Under the pieces are notes generated by a model. It searched no databases. It had not been told where the DNA came from and saw only the letters and a program-made list of their open reading frames with translations. Of a stretch of 64,000 nucleotides of DNA, positions 8,146 through 25,800 are shown piece after piece (positions within the stretch are counted from its first letter, which is position 1; each line of letters opens with the position of its first letter). The translations under genes were made by a program, and so were the position numbers. The stretch comes from Mycobacterium sp. D16R12 (GTDB lineage Bacteria; Actinomycetota; Actinomycetes; Mycobacteriales; Mycobacteriaceae). The stretch lies in assembly GCF_002013465.1 (NCBI RefSeq), contig NZ_MAFC01000013.1, positions 62,001 to 126,000 of the forward strand, read 5' to 3'.

Positions 8146-8952
8146 CTAGCCGGCCGGCGCCGGAGCCGCCGCGGAGGCGGCCGCCGGGATGGCGCCCTTG
8201 ATGAGGTCAACCGCCTGGGTGATGCCCAGCTGGTTGACGGCCCCCATCGCGTCGCTGATCAGGCTGCTGCCGCCACCGAGTCCGCTGCCGCCGCCGAGTC
8301 CGCTGGGCGCACCGAGGCCCGCCAGCGAGGGGTCGGCAAGCGCCGGGTTGGTCAGGCCGGTGCCCAGTGCCGGGTTTGGCGCGATCGGGACTTCACCGCC
8401 GGGTGAGGTCAGACCCGCGGTACTTGCGGCCGGATCGGTAAGCGCCGGGTTCACGCCCGTCGCGGGAGTGAGTCCCGCGGTGCTCGCCGGAGCGGCCGGG
8501 TTGGTCAGACCGGGGTTGGTCAGCGCCGGATCGGTAAGGCCTGGCGTGGTGGCTCCGCCCGGGCTGGTGAGTCCGGGATTCGTCAGAGCGGGGTTCGTCA
8601 GCGACGAGGACGGGCTGGTCAGGCCGCCCGGCGTGGTGAGACCGCCGGGGGCGAGCGCCGGGTTGGCGCCACCGAGGCTACCGAGTCCCCCACCGCCCAG
8701 GCCGGGGATGTTGAGACCGGAAAGCCCGGGGATCTGCACGCCGAACTGTGACGTCATCTGCTGAACTGCACCCATGAGCTCACCGGGGAGGTCCGACACG
8801 ATCGCGGCCTGCACGAACTCCTGCTGTGAAGGCGCGGGTGCGGCGGCCTGGGTCATGTTGGTCGCGAGGGCGATGGCAAACGGACTTGCAACGGCCAGCG
8901 CGGCGACCGAGCTCAAGGCTGTCGAAAGCCGGCGGCGGCGACGATTAGGCAC
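8146..8952 (-). CDS. erp: Exported repetitive protein Erp (PirG)
   Basis: 268 residues from a GTG at 8952 with GAGGAG nine bases upstream; longer starts lack a ribosome site. The basic head PNRRRRR is followed by a signal peptide ending in the 'TQAAA' region. The central third is a run of degenerate P-x-LT-x-P pentapeptides (PGLTSP, PALTNP and variants). The C-terminal part is Gly/Ser then Ala/Pro rich. Erp is a surface-exposed virulence-associated protein of mycobacteria whose central repeats vary in number and sequence between species. It corresponds to Rv3810 and is next to glf, as in M. tuberculosis. Biochemical function is not established. Confidence 0.9.
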   Translation of the reverse strand: MPNRRRRRLSTALSSVAALAVASPFAIALATNMTQAAAPAPSQQEFVQAAIVSDLPGELMGAVQQMTSQFGVQIPGLSGLNIPGLGGGGLGSLGGANPALAPGGLTTPGGLTSPSSSLTNPALTNPGLTSPGGATTPGLTDPALTNPGLTNPAAPASTAGLTPATGVNPALTDPAASTAGLTSPGGEVPIAPNPALGTGLTNPALADPSLAGLGAPSGLGGGSGLGGGSSLISDAMGAVNQLGITQAVDLIKGAIPAAASAAAPAPAG

Positions 8953-12406
<3,454 letters not shown>

Positions 12407-12410
<4 letters not shown>

Positions 12411-12970
12411 CCGGTCTGCTGCCGGGCGAGGTGACCGCGCCCCAGGGTGAGACCGCGGTTCTGGTCGCTGTGCAGTCGGCCCTCGCCGGACGGCCCGGGG
12501 TGCTCAGCACCGCCCGCGGGCTGTCCCATTTCGGTGAGCACAGCATCGGATGGGTGGCCGCGGCGCTGGTCGGCGCCGCCATCAACTGGAGAGACAAGCC
12601 CCGTCGTCGCAGCTGGTTAGCGGCGGGCGCCGGCGCCTTTGGCGCCCATGCCGCGTCGGTGATCATCAAACGTGTGGTGCGTCGCCGTCGTCCCAGCCAT
12701 GAGGCGGTGCGGGTGAACGTCAGTACCCCGAGCCGGTTGAGCTTCCCCTCCTCGCATGCCACCTCGACCGCTGCGGCCGCGGTGCTGCTCGCGCCGCTGA
12801 CGGGATTGCCCCTGCCTGCGCTGCTGATTCCGCCGATGGCATTGTCGCGGTTGGTTCTTGGCGTGCATTACCCCACAGATGTGGCCGCGGGCGCCGCGAT
12901 TGGCGCACTGATCGGCGCAGCCGTTCGTCGGGCGGACGCTCGCCTGGCGCTCAAGGAGGAACAGCGATGA
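12407..12970 (+). CDS. PAP2-family phosphatase, candidate decaprenylphosphoryl-5-phosphoribose phosphatase
   Basis: 187 residues; four-base overlap with glfT2. All three PAP2 motifs are present: K-x6-RP (KRVVRRRRP), PSSH with the catalytic His, and SR-x5-H-x3-D in 'SRLVLGVHYPTD'. Several membrane helices surround them. It corresponds to Rv3807c, proposed to remove the 5-phosphate from decaprenylphosphoryl-5-phosphoribose so that DprE1/DprE2 can epimerise the ribose. Its place between glfT2 and ubiA, and a four-base overlap with ubiA as well, support a step directly after UbiA. The active site should face the cytoplasm or periplasm depending on topology, which cannot be settled here. Confidence 0.9.
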
Positions 12971-13881
12971 GTGAGGCACCGACACCCACCGCGGGCCCGC
13001 CCAAGAATCTCGTTTCGGGGATCGTCAAGGCCCTGCGCCCGCGCCAGTGGGTGAAGAACGTCCTGGTTTTCGCGGCGCCGTTGGCGGCGCTCGGCGATAT
13101 CTCACCGCACGACTACCGGGGCATTTTCATCCGGGTCGCTATCGCCTTTGTCGCCTTCAGCATGGCGGCCTCGTCCATCTATCTGATCAACGACGCCCGC
13201 GACGTGGAGGCCGATCGGCAACACCCCACCAAGCGATTCCGGCCGATCGCCGCGGGTGTGCTGCCGATACCCGCCGCGTACGGACTTGCGGTCGTGCTGG
13301 CCGCCGGGTCATTGGGTATCGCATCGCAGGTCAATATCAACCTGGTCATCGTGATAGCGATTTACATCGCCATCCAGCTTGCCTACTGTTTCGGCCTGAA
13401 ACACCAGCCGGTCATCGATATCTGCATCGTCTCTTCGGCGTATCTCATTCGGGCGATCGCCGGTGGTGTGGCCGCCGGGGTGTATCTGTCGCAGTGGTTC
13501 CTGCTGATCATGGCCTTCGGGTCGCTCATGATGACCGCGGGTAAGCGCTATGCCGAATTGCAGATCGTCGAGAAGACGGGTGCCAAGATCCGCAAGTCGC
13601 TCGAGGGATACACCTCTAGCTACCTGCGGTTCGTGTGGACGCTATCGGCGACCGCCATCGTGGTCTGCTACGGGCTGTGGGCCTTCGAACGTGACCACCG
13701 CGCCGGATCCTGGTTTGTGGCATCGATGATTCCGTTCACCGTCGCCATCCTGCGCTACGCGGTTGATGTCGACGGGGGCGAGGCAGGCGAGCCCGAGGAG
13801 ATCGCTCTGGGGGACAGGGTGCTGCAGTTCCTGTTCGTCGCATGGATCGGATCACTCGGTGCGGCCTTCTACTTCTCCTAA
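12967..13881 (+). CDS. ubiA: Decaprenyl-phosphate phosphoribosyltransferase UbiA
   Basis: 304 residues, overlapping the PAP2 gene by four bases. A UbiA-type integral membrane protein with about eight to nine helices. The first Asp-rich site is NDARDVEADRQHP, the polyprenyl/Mg2+ binding motif; a cytoplasmic loop 'KRYAELQIVEKTGAKIR' follows the middle helices. The protein transfers 5-phosphoribose from PRPP to decaprenyl phosphate, the committed step to decaprenylphosphoryl-arabinose, the only arabinose donor in mycobacteria. Corresponds to Rv3806c, where mutations raise ethambutol resistance. Transcriptionally coupled to the galactan genes. Confidence 0.95.
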   Translation: MSEAPTPTAGPPKNLVSGIVKALRPRQWVKNVLVFAAPLAALGDISPHDYRGIFIRVAIAFVAFSMAASSIYLINDARDVEADRQHPTKRFRPIAAGVLPIPAAYGLAVVLAAGSLGIASQVNINLVIVIAIYIAIQLAYCFGLKHQPVIDICIVSSAYLIRAIAGGVAAGVYLSQWFLLIMAFGSLMMTAGKRYAELQIVEKTGAKIRKSLEGYTSSYLRFVWTLSATAIVVCYGLWAFERDHRAGSWFVASMIPFTVAILRYAVDVDGGEAGEPEEIALGDRVLQFLFVAWIGSLGAAFYFS

Positions 13882-13900
13882 TACCCAACCCGGCCCGGGC

Positions 13901-15880
13901 ATGAACGGACTGACCCGCTTCACCGTGTGGGTCAGCGTCCTCACCGTGACCGTGCTGTTCGGTTGGGGTGCCTGGCAGCGGCGCTGGATAGCGGATGACG
14001 GCCTTATCGTGCTGCGTACCGTGCGAAATCTGCTGGCGGGCAACGGTCCTGTTTTCAATAAGGGAGAACGGGTGGAGGCCAATACCTCCACGGTATGGAC
14101 CTACCTGACGTATCTGGGTGGTTGGGCCGGCGGAGGCATACGCCTGGAGTATGTGGCGTTGACCCTGTCACTGGTGCTGAGCCTGGTCGGCGTCGCGCTG
14201 GCCATCTTCGGCACCGCCCGGCTGTACGCGCCGCTGCTCGCCGGGCGCGCCGCCGTCATGGTGCCCGCCGGAATGCTGGTGTACATCGCTATCCCTCCGG
14301 CCCGCGACTTCGCCACCTCTGGCCTCGAAAACGGTTTGGTGCTGGCGTATTTGGGCGGTCTGTGGCTCATGATGATGATCTGGGCGCAGGCAGTGCGCAT
14401 GCCGGTGACCCTCGATCGGCGTGGCGGCCCGCGTCAACCGGTGGACCCGCGGATCGTGCACGCCGCCCAAAAAGACCCGAAAGATGTCCTGAGTAAGCGG
14501 TTCACGCTAGGTCTGGCCTTTTTGGCCGGGTTGAGCGTGCTGATCCGTCCGGAGCTCGCACTTATCGGTGGGGGCTTCCTGGTGATGATGCTGATCGCCG
14601 CGCGCGGGTTCACCATCAGGGTGTACATCGTGGCGGCCGGTGGAGCACTGCCGGTGCTGTACCAGATCTTCCGGATGGGCTATTACGGCATGCTGGTGCC
14701 GAGTACGGCGATCGCCAAGGATGCGTCGGGCTCCAAATGGGGACAGGGTTTCGTCTACCTGCAGAACATGAACTCGCCGTATCTCATCTGGGTTCCGGCG
14801 GTCTTGCTCATCGCGCTGGGCGTGGCCGCCTTCCAGGCTCGCCGCGGTCAATGGTGGGTGCGTCAGGTGGCCGCCCCCGGTTATGGCTGGCTGGCACGCC
14901 TCATTCAAAATCCCACCGCCGTAGTTGTTTTCATGCTTGCAAGCGGATTTATCCAGGGCGTTTACTGGATTCGTCAGGGTGGGGATTTCATGCACGCGCG
15001 CGTGCTGTTGACCCCGGTGTTCTGTCTGCTGCTTCCGATCGCGGTGGTTCCGCTGGCGGCTCCGGACAGTGCGTCCTTCACTCCGCGGCGGGCTCGCCTG
15101 CTCACCGCGGCCACCATCGGCCTGTTCGCCGGTATCGCCGGTTGGTCGGTGTGGGCGGCCAACTCCCCGGGAATGGGCGGGGAGGGCACCAAGGTCGGCT
15201 ATAGCGGCATCGTCGATGAGCGGCGCTTCTATGCGCAGGCCACCGGTGTCGCGCATCCGCTGACTGCTGCGGACTACCTGAACTACCCGCGGATGCGTGC
15301 CGTGCTGGTGGCGATCGACAACACCCCGGATGGCGCGCTGCTGCTCCCCTCGGGGAACTACGACCAGTGGGATGTGGTGCCGGCCATCCCACCGCCACCT
15401 CCGATTCCGCACGGTTACCGCGGGCCGCATGCGGTGATGTTCACCAACCTGGGCATGCTCGGTATGAACCTGGGCCTGGATGTGCGGATCGTGGACCAGA
15501 TCGGCCTGGCCAACCCGTTGGCCGCACACACCGCGCGGATCACCGACGGACGCATCGGCCACGACAAGAACCTCTTCCCGGATTGGATGATCGCCGACGG
15601 GCCCTGGCTCAAGCGTTACCCGTACATCCCCCGGTACATCGACCAGGACTGGGTGGCGGAGGCTGTGGAGGCGCTCAAATGCCCCCAGACCGATGCGATG
15701 TTGGGTTCGATACGTCGGCCGCTCTCACCTCGGCTTTTCGTGTCCAATCTGCTGCACTCGGCCGAGTTCACCACCTACCGAATCGACCGCGTTCCGCGTT
15801 TTGAACTGGCTCGATGCGGTCTGCCGATGCCCAAGCTGGATACGCCCCAGTACACTGGGCTTCCTGCGACCGGTCCCTAG
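13901..15880 (+). CDS. aftB: Arabinofuranosyltransferase AftB
   Basis: 659 residues from the ATG at 13901, 19 bases after ubiA; the longer frame back to 13763 is only a shadow of ubiA. A GT-C membrane glycosyltransferase: about ten N-terminal helices, with the early periplasmic loop holding 'WIADDGLIVLRT' (the Asp pair essential in GT-C enzymes) and 'GERVEANTSTVW'. A soluble periplasmic domain occupies the last third. AftB adds the terminal beta-1,2-linked arabinofuranose from decaprenylphosphoryl-arabinose, making the ends to which mycolates are attached. Corresponds to Rv3805c. It closes the operon; the mycolyltransferase genes follow directly. Confidence 0.93.
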   Translation: MNGLTRFTVWVSVLTVTVLFGWGAWQRRWIADDGLIVLRTVRNLLAGNGPVFNKGERVEANTSTVWTYLTYLGGWAGGGIRLEYVALTLSLVLSLVGVALAIFGTARLYAPLLAGRAAVMVPAGMLVYIAIPPARDFATSGLENGLVLAYLGGLWLMMMIWAQAVRMPVTLDRRGGPRQPVDPRIVHAAQKDPKDVLSKRFTLGLAFLAGLSVLIRPELALIGGGFLVMMLIAARGFTIRVYIVAAGGALPVLYQIFRMGYYGMLVPSTAIAKDASGSKWGQGFVYLQNMNSPYLIWVPAVLLIALGVAAFQARRGQWWVRQVAAPGYGWLARLIQNPTAVVVFMLASGFIQGVYWIRQGGDFMHARVLLTPVFCLLLPIAVVPLAAPDSASFTPRRARLLTAATIGLFAGIAGWSVWAANSPGMGGEGTKVGYSGIVDERRFYAQATGVAHPLTAADYLNYPRMRAVLVAIDNTPDGALLLPSGNYDQWDVVPAIPPPPPIPHGYRGPHAVMFTNLGMLGMNLGLDVRIVDQIGLANPLAAHTARITDGRIGHDKNLFPDWMIADGPWLKRYPYIPRYIDQDWVAEAVEALKCPQTDAMLGSIRRPLSPRLFVSNLLHSAEFTTYRIDRVPRFELARCGLPMPKLDTPQYTGLPATGP

Positions 15881-17044
<1,164 letters not shown>

Positions 17045-17106
17045 GTTCTCGGGGCACCTTGAGAAGGTCTGCAGGCGCACATAGTGATGATGCTGACAGG
17101 TCCAGA

Positions 17107-17122
17107 GATGTGGTTGACTACC
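17107..17122 (+). promoter_or_regulatory. Promoter-proximal block upstream of second antigen 85 gene
   Basis: The 16 bases GATGTGGTTGACTACC also occur exactly at 18322-18337, before the third antigen 85 gene. They lie 97 and 86 bases before the respective ATGs and contain TTGACT, a possible -35 box. Repetition with the gene points to a duplicated promoter or operator. Confidence 0.45.
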
Positions 17123-17203
17123 GCGCGAGCGTGCGACGGCGTCCATCAAATCCGTTGGCCTGCGCGTGTGAAATCGATTGAAACAGATGGGAAAACGAAG
17201 TAA

Positions 17204-18184
<981 letters not shown>

Positions 18185-18196
18185 GCATAAGCAGTC

Positions 18197-18234
18197 AAAA
18201 GAGCGGTGGCCACCACGGTGGCCACCGCTCTTTT
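18197..18234 (+). terminator. Strong intrinsic terminator after antigen 85 copy 2
   Basis: Perfect long inverted repeat: AAAAGAGCGGTGGCC pairs with GGCCACCGCTCTTTT. The stem ends in TTTT, a classical Rho-independent terminator 12 bases after the stop codon. Confidence 0.9.
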
Positions 18235-18321
18235 CGTGTTTCGCCGGATTGTGTCTCAAGACCACATCGGTCCGGTTGCGGAGCGCCAACATCGGTGACG
18301 GGATGTGTTGACAGCCGTCCT

Positions 18322-18337
18322 GATGTGGTTGACTACC
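18322..18337 (+). promoter_or_regulatory. Promoter-proximal block upstream of third antigen 85 gene
   Basis: Exact copy of the 16-base block before copy 2, with TTGACT at 18329-18334. It lies 86 bases before the ATG of copy 3 and after the terminator of copy 2, so it must belong to copy 3. Confidence 0.45.
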
Positions 18338-18386
18338 TCGGGGACCCCACAGGATGTCTGTCGGCCTGACATGTAACGCCGACTGA

Positions 18387-19388
<1,002 letters not shown>

Positions 19389-19400
19389 GCATCATCACTG

Positions 19401-19447
19401 ACAATCGCGAAAGCGGCGGCCACTTCTGTGGTCGCCGCTTTCGTTGT
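19401..19447 (+). terminator. Intrinsic terminator after antigen 85 copy 3
   Basis: CGAAAGCGGCGGCCAC and GTGGTCGCCGCTTTCG form a 16-bp stem with one G-T pair and the loop TTCT (19408-19443), extended by ACA/TTGT flanks. Rho-independent type, 19 bases after the stop. Confidence 0.85.
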
Positions 19448-19605
19448 TTCGGGTGATGGCCGTCGGCCACAATCACGTAACGAATTCTGTGCTGGGACGA
19501 TCATTTGCGCAGGTGCAGCTGGCATCAGTTCGGTAGCCTCGCCCGGGGCTCCCGGTACCGTGGAGCAAGCTGCGAGACCGCACGTCACGAACGGCCAGGA
19601 GACAG

Positions 19606-20616
19606 ATGCCCAAGACCTCGAGTAGTAAACGACACCGGATTCTCGGTTTGGCCGCGGCGCTCGCCGTGGCCGTCGTCGTCATCCTGGTGATCGCGATCGT
19701 CGTGGTCATCGTCCGCAGGCCTGACGACGTCACGCCCCCCGCCGGTCAGGTGACGACGACGACACCGCCGCTGACCCGGCCCGGCCAGAAGCCCCGGCCG
19801 GCCTTCCAGAGCGCCGACTGCCCCGATGTGCAGGCGCTCGTCATCCCGGGCACGTGGGAGTCCTCGGTCACCGAGGATCCGCTCAACCCCACGCAGTTCC
19901 CGCGCTCACTGTTGTTGAACGTCTCGCAGCCGATCACCGAGAAGTTCGACAAGGCCCGGTTGGAGGTGTGGACGGTGCCGTACACCGCCCAGTTCCACAA
20001 CCCGTTTGCCAATGACAACCAGATGTCCTACAACGACAGCCGCAAGGAAGGCACCGACCGCGCGGTCAAGCAGCTCACCGAGATGTATGGCCGTTGCCCG
20101 CTTACCAGCTACGTTTTGATTGGTTTCTCGCAGGGCGCGGTGATCGCCGGTGACATCGCCAACCAGATCGGAAACGGCGAGGGACCCGTCGACCAGGACC
20201 TGGTGCTCGGCGTGACATTGATCGCAGACGGCCGCCGTCAGGACGGGATCGGGCTGTCGCCCGGACCCAACCCGCCCGGACAGGGCGCGGAGGTCACCCT
20301 GGGTGATCTGGGGGTGCTGGATTCGTTCGGACTGAAGATGTCCGGTCCGCGTCCCGGCGGATTCGGCGAGCTCAGCGATCGCACCAACCAGATCTGCGGG
20401 ACCGGGGATCTGATCTGCGCGGCGCCGCCGGACGCGTTCAACATCTCCAACCTGGGTAAGACGCTGGACATTCTGTCCGGCGGCGCGGGTGCGCCCGTAC
20501 ACGCGCTGTACGCCACGCCGGAGTTTTGGCAGATCGATGGTCAGCCGGCGACGGTGTGGACCACCAACTGGGCTGAGGGGCTCATCGAGAAGGCGCCCCA
20601 TCCGAAGCACGGCTGA
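19606..20616 (+). CDS. Cutinase-family phospholipase/thioesterase (Rv3802c type)
   Basis: 336 residues with one N-terminal membrane anchor (a run of Ala/Val/Ile from about residue 15 to 38) and a Thr/Pro linker, so the catalytic domain is periplasmic. The serine hydrolase motif is GFSQG ('[13 protein letters not shown]'), with the cutinase-like start '[15 protein letters not shown]' and Cys pairs. The homologue Rv3802c is an essential mycolate-associated thioesterase/phospholipase A and a tetrahydrolipstatin target. Here, as there, it sits between the antigen 85 genes and fadD32. It is separated from fadD32 by 289 bases, so it may have separate transcription. Its natural substrate is not known with certainty. 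Confidence 0.9.
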   Translation: MPKTSSSKRHRILGLAAALAVAVVVILVIAIVVVIVRRPDDVTPPAGQVTTTTPPLTRPGQKPRPAFQSADCPDVQALVIPGTWESSVTEDPLNPTQFPRSLLLNVSQPITEKFDKARLEVWTVPYTAQFHNPFANDNQMSYNDSRKEGTDRAVKQLTEMYGRCPLTSYVLIGFSQGAVIAGDIANQIGNGEGPVDQDLVLGVTLIADGRRQDGIGLSPGPNPPGQGAEVTLGDLGVLDSFGLKMSGPRPGGFGELSDRTNQICGTGDLICAAPPDAFNISNLGKTLDILSGGAGAPVHALYATPEFWQIDGQPATVWTTNWAEGLIEKAPHPKHG

Positions 20617-20905
20617 CAGCCCTCGATGTCATCTTGGCAACAGGGCGTCGAGACATTTGGCGGGCACGGTACGCTCGCCTAAGATTAAGAGAAAAATAAG
20701 ACTGTAAGCCGTTCGCGGGGTGGCGGGATTTTGGCTGGCCGACGCCGACCGATAATCTCGTCGCGAATGGCCGCCTGAGCTGCCGTAGTACGCGATCACC
20801 TCTCGGTACCATCATCGAGGATTTGACGTTCGCGATGACGCGTGCTCGCGAATGCCTCAGGCCCGCGAAACGCGCACCATGCGCCGTCAGAGGAGATAAG
20901 CACAC
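20617..20905 (+). promoter_or_regulatory. Upstream region of the fadD32-pks13-accD4 operon
   Basis: This 289-bp spacer has an unusually A-rich island around 20678-20706 (AAGATTAAGAGAAAAATAAG), a plausible promoter or bend just inside a GC-rich chromosome. GAGGAGA lies before the fadD32 ATG. No terminator for the preceding gene and no clear palindrome was seen. Confidence 0.4.
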
Positions 20906-22819
20906 ATGGCGTTCGACAACCCGTTCCTCGACTCGGCGGGCCACATCAAGTTCCCGGAAGACGGGAGCATCGTTGGTCACGTTGAAGGTTGGGCGGAGTC
21001 GCAGGGCGACAGCCTGGCGTACCGGTTCCTCGACTTCTCCACCGAGCGCGATGGCGCTTACATCGACATCACCTGGTCGGAGTTCGGCGCGCGCAACCGC
21101 GCCGTCGCCGCGCGGTTGCAGCAGGTGACCAAGCCGGGTGACCGTGTCGCCATCCTGGCGCCGCAGAGCCTCGACTACCTGGTCGCGCATTTCGGTGCCT
21201 TGTATGCCGGCGCGATATCGGTGCCGCTGTTCGATCCCAGCGAGGCCGGCCATGCGGGCCGCCTGCACGCGGTGCTCGACGACTGCCAGCCGTCCGCGGT
21301 GCTCACCACGACCGAATGCGCCGAGGGGGTGCGCAAGTTCTTCCGGAACCGTCCCCCCAAGGAGCGCCCCCGCGTGATCGCCGTCGATGCGATTCCGGCG
21401 GACGTCGGGCAGACCTGGGTGGAGCCCGTGGCCACCAAGGACACCATCGCTTACCTGCAGTACACCTCCGGTTCGACCCGCGCCCCGGCCGGTGTGCAGA
21501 TCACGCATCTGTCGCTCGCCACCAACTTGCTGCAGCTGGTCGACGCGTTGTCGCAGCAGGAAGGCAAGGACGGTCAGCCCGGTCACCGTGGGACCACCTG
21601 GCTGCCCTTCTTCCACGACATGGGCCTGATCACGGTGATGGTGCCGTCCATGATCGGTGAGCACATGACGGTGATGAGTCCGGCCGCGTTCATTCGCCGC
21701 CCGCTGCGCTGGCTGCGGGAAATGGCGGTCAAGGGTGACGATCGCTCGGGAACCTTCTCGGCGCTGCCCAACTTCGCCTTCGAGCATTGCGCGCTGCGCG
21801 GTCTGCCCAAGGAGGGCGAGCCGCCGCTGGACCTGTCGAACGTGTACTCGATCATCAACGGTTCCGAGCCGGTGTCGACGGCCTCGATCAAGAAGTTCTG
21901 CGACGCCTTTGAGCCCTATGGCTTTGACCCCAGGGCCATTCACCCGTCTTACGGCATGGCCGAGGCCACGCTGTTCGTCACCTCGACCATCTGGAACACC
22001 GACAGGGCGCGCGTGCTGCACGTAGATCGCACCGAGCTGAATGCCGGGCGCATCGCGCAGGTGGAGCCGGGCGCCGAAAACTCGGTGACCCAGGTCTCCA
22101 GCGGACGGATGGCCCGCGACGAGTGGGGCGTCATTGTGGACGGTGAGACCGCCTCCGAGCTGGCCGACGGCCAGATCGGTGAGATCTGGTTACACGGCAA
22201 CAACATTGGTTCCGGCTACTGGGGCCGACCGGAGGAAAGCCGCGAGGCGTTCCACAACACGCTGAAGTCACGAATCGCGGAATCGCATGCCGAGGGTGTG
22301 GCAGACGACGCCAACTGGCTCAACACCGGTGACCTCGGGGTATGGGTGGACGGCGAGCTGTACATCACCGGCCGCGTCAAGGACCTCATCATCGTGGACG
22401 GGCGTAACCACTACCCGCAGGATGTGGAGTACACCGCGCAGGAAGCCAACAAGGCGCTGCGTCCGGGATACGTCGCCGCGTTCTCGGTGCCGGCCAACCA
22501 GCTGCCACAGGAAGTCTTCGACAACCCGCACGCCGGCTTGAAGTACGACCCGGAGGACTCCTCCGAACAACTGGTCGTCATCGGCGAGCGCAGCGTGGGC
22601 GCCCACAAAACAGACAACCAGGCTGTGGGCGATGATGTGCGCGCCGCGGTCGCGGTGCGCCACGGTGTCACGGTGCGCGATGTGCTGCTGGTTCCTGCGG
22701 GCTCGATCGCGCGGACCTCCAGCGGCAAGATCGCCCGCCGGGCCGCACGGACCAGTTACCTGGATGGCAGCCTGCGCGGCGGCTACCAGCAGACCGCATT
22801 CCCCGACGACCGGCAGTAA
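20906..22819 (+). CDS. fadD32: Long-chain fatty-acyl-AMP ligase FadD32
   Basis: 637 residues; ATG preceded by GAGGAGA. The P-loop-like AMP-binding motif is [11 protein letters not shown] (from residue 186), with '[10 protein letters not shown]' (motif A5) and '[16 protein letters not shown]' (A7/A8) later on. A hinge '[17 protein letters not shown]' and the C-terminal catalytic Lys segment '[13 protein letters not shown]' complete the fold. As a FAAL it makes meromycolyl-AMP from the meromycolic acid and ATP and loads it onto the N-terminal ACP of Pks13. Cytoplasmic. Operon with pks13 (48-bp spacer) and accD4; corresponds to Rv3801c. Confidence 0.96.
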   Translation: MAFDNPFLDSAGHIKFPEDGSIVGHVEGWAESQGDSLAYRFLDFSTERDGAYIDITWSEFGARNRAVAARLQQVTKPGDRVAILAPQSLDYLVAHFGALYAGAISVPLFDPSEAGHAGRLHAVLDDCQPSAVLTTTECAEGVRKFFRNRPPKERPRVIAVDAIPADVGQTWVEPVATKDTIAYLQYTSGSTRAPAGVQITHLSLATNLLQLVDALSQQEGKDGQPGHRGTTWLPFFHDMGLITVMVPSMIGEHMTVMSPAAFIRRPLRWLREMAVKGDDRSGTFSALPNFAFEHCALRGLPKEGEPPLDLSNVYSIINGSEPVSTASIKKFCDAFEPYGFDPRAIHPSYGMAEATLFVTSTIWNTDRARVLHVDRTELNAGRIAQVEPGAENSVTQVSSGRMARDEWGVIVDGETASELADGQIGEIWLHGNNIGSGYWGRPEESREAFHNTLKSRIAESHAEGVADDANWLNTGDLGVWVDGELYITGRVKDLIIVDGRNHYPQDVEYTAQEANKALRPGYVAAFSVPANQLPQEVFDNPHAGLKYDPEDSSEQLVVIGERSVGAHKTDNQAVGDDVRAAVAVRHGVTVRDVLLVPAGSIARTSSGKIARRAARTSYLDGSLRGGYQQTAFPDDRQ

Positions 22820-22867
22820 CCGTTACACACGGTCGTCCGTACGCGATACCCCGGAGAGGGCTCGAAC

Positions 22868-25800
22868 ATGACTGACACGCAACAGGATTCGATACCAGAG
22901 ATCGAGACCGAGCCCGAGGCTCCCGAAGCAGCGGCCCCCGCGAGCGGCACCGAGTTGACCGTCGCCGAGATGCGCGAGTGGCTGCGCAACTGGATTGCCA
23001 AGGCCACCGGGGTGAGCCCCGATCGCATCGACGAGTCGGCACCCATGGTGGAGATGGGTCTGTCCTCGCGTGACGCCGTGGCGATGGCCGCCGATATCGA
23101 AGACCTCACCGGGGTCACGCTGACGGCCACCGTGGCCTTCCAGCACCCCACCATCGAGTCACTGGCCACCCGCATCGTCGAAGGCGAGCCGGAGTTACCG
23201 GATGCCGGTGACGAGGACTGGTCACGCGATCCCAAAGCCGCCACAGGCGAATTCGATATTGCGGTGATCGGCCTTGCCACCCGTCTGCCCGGTGATGTCA
23301 ACACCCCCGCGCAGCTGTGGGAGGCGCTGTTGGAGGGCCGCGACGCGATCACCGACCTGCCTGAGGGGCGCTGGGAAGAATTCACCAGTGAACCGCGAAT
23401 CGCCGAGCGCGTGGCGCAGGCCGCCACCCGCGGCGGGTACCTCAAGGACATCAAGGGATTCGACGCCGAGTTCTTCACGCTCTCCAAGATGGAAGCCGAC
23501 AACATCGATCCGCAGCAGCGGATGGCCCTGGAACTCACCTGGGAGGCGCTGGAGAACGCGCGCATCCCGGCATCGAGCCTCAAGGGCGACAGCGTCGGTG
23601 TCTACATCGGCAGTTCCAATAACGACTACGGCTACCTGTCGGTGGCCGACCCCACCGTCATGCACCCGTACGCCATCACCGGCAACGCGAGTTCGATTAT
23701 CGCCAACCGGGTTTCGTACTTCTTTGACTTCCGCGGCCCGAGTGTCGCCGTCGACACCGCATGTTCTTCCTCGCTGGTCGCGGTGCATCAGGGTGTGAAG
23801 GCACTGCGTTCCGGTGAGGCCGATGTGGTGCTGGCGGGTGGCGTCAACGCGCTCATCACACCGCTGGTGACGGTCGGTTTCGACGAGGTGGGTGGCGTGC
23901 TGGCCCCGGACGGCCGCATCAAGTCCTTCTCGCAGGATGCCAACGGCTACAGCCGTTCCGAGGGTGGCGGCATGCTGGTGCTCAAGCGGCTCTCCGATGC
24001 GCGACGCGACGGCGACCCGATCATGGCGATCATCGCCGGATCCGCGGTCAATCACGATGGCCGGTCCAACGGTCTGCTCGCGCCGAACCCCGACGCCCAG
24101 GCCGAAGTGCTGCGCAAGGCCTACAAGGATGCCGGTATCGATCCGCGCAGTGTCGATGTCATCGAGGCGCACGGCACCGGCACCATCCTCGGCGATCCGA
24201 TCGAGGCCGACGGCCTGGGCCGGGTAGTGGGCCGTGGCCGCGACGCCGACAAACCGGCACTGCTGGGCTCGGCCAAGTCGAACTTCGGGCACCTGGAGTC
24301 TGCGGCCGGCGCCGCGAGCCTGTCGAAGATCGTGCTGGCCTTGCAGAACAACAAGGTTCCGCCGTCGATCAACTACACCGGCCCCAACCCGTACATCGAC
24401 TTCGACGCGATCCACCTGAAGGTCGTCGATCAGGTCTCCGACTGGCCGCGCTACAGCGGGCATGCCATCGCCGGTGTCTCCGGTTTCGGTTTCGGTGGCG
24501 CCAACGCCCACATCGTGGTGCGCGAGGTGCTGCCGATCGACTTGGTGGAACCCACCGAAAGCCCGGTGCCGGACTCCGAAAACGACGATTCCGATGCCGA
24601 CGGCAAACATGCTGCAGCAGAGGCAGATGCCGAAGCAGGAAATGTCGAATCCGTTGAGTCTCGGTTTAATGAGTACGGCGAGTTCATGGGCGGGTACTCC
24701 GATGGGCCGCAGGAGCTGCCAGGACTGACCGACGAGGCCAAACGTCTCAAAGAGGAGGCGCTGGCTGCGCTTTCTGCCGAAGAGCCGGTGACTCCCGTTG
24801 TGCCGCTCTTTATCTCGGGCTTCCTGTCCTCCCGCAAGAAGGCCGCTGCGGCCGCGCTGGCGGACTGGATGGAATCCGAAGAGGGACAGTCCTACTCGCT
24901 GGAGTCCATCGGACGATCGCTGTCCCGGCGTAATCATGGGCGCTCCCGCGCCGTGGTGTTGGCCCACGATTTCGATGAGGCCATCAAGGGCCTGCGCGCC
25001 GTCGCCGAAGGCAAGCAGAAGCCGTACGTCTACTCAGTGGATGGCCCCGTCACCAGCGGTCCGGTGTGGGTGATGGCCGGTTTCGGTGCGCAGCACCGCA
25101 AGATGGGTAAGAGCCTGTACCTGCGCGATCCGATCTTCGCGGAGTGGATCGATAAGGTCGACGCGTACGTGCAGGACGAGCGGGGTTACTCCGTTGTCGA
25201 ACTGATCCTCGACGACTCGCACGAGTACGGCATCGAAACCAGCAATATCGCCATCTTTGCGATCCAAATCGGTCTGGGCGAGGTGCTCAAGGCCCATGGC
25301 GCCAAGCCCACCGCGGTGATCGGGCAGTCGCTGGGCGAGCCCGCGTCGGCCTATTTCGCCGGGGGGTTGTCGCTGGGTGATGCCACCCGCGTCATCTGCT
25401 CGCGCGCCCACCTGATGGGTGAGGGCGAGGCGATGCTGTTCGGTGACTACATCCGGCTGATGGCGTTGGTCGAGTACTCGGCAGACGAGCTCAGGACGGT
25501 GTTCGCCGACTTCCCCGACCTCGAGGTATGCGTGTACGCCGCACCCTCGCAGACCGTCATCGGCGGTCCGCCGGCGCAGGTCGACGCGATCGTGGCGCGC
25601 TGCGAGGCCGAGGGCAAGTTCGCCCGCAAGCTCCAGACCAAGGGCGCCGGCCATACCTCGCAGATGGATCCGCTGCTCGGCGAGTTCGCCGCCGAACTGC
25701 AGGGGATCGAGCCGATGACCCCGAAGATCGGGATCTTCTCGACGGTGAACGAGGGCACGTTCATCCGGCCAGGCGGTGACCCGGTGCACGATGTCGATTA

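Noticed and set aside
8250..8700. Repeat region as CRISPR or PE_PGRS gene
   Set aside because: The repeats are in-frame degenerate P-x-LT-x-P codon units of Erp, without constant spacers or PE domain.
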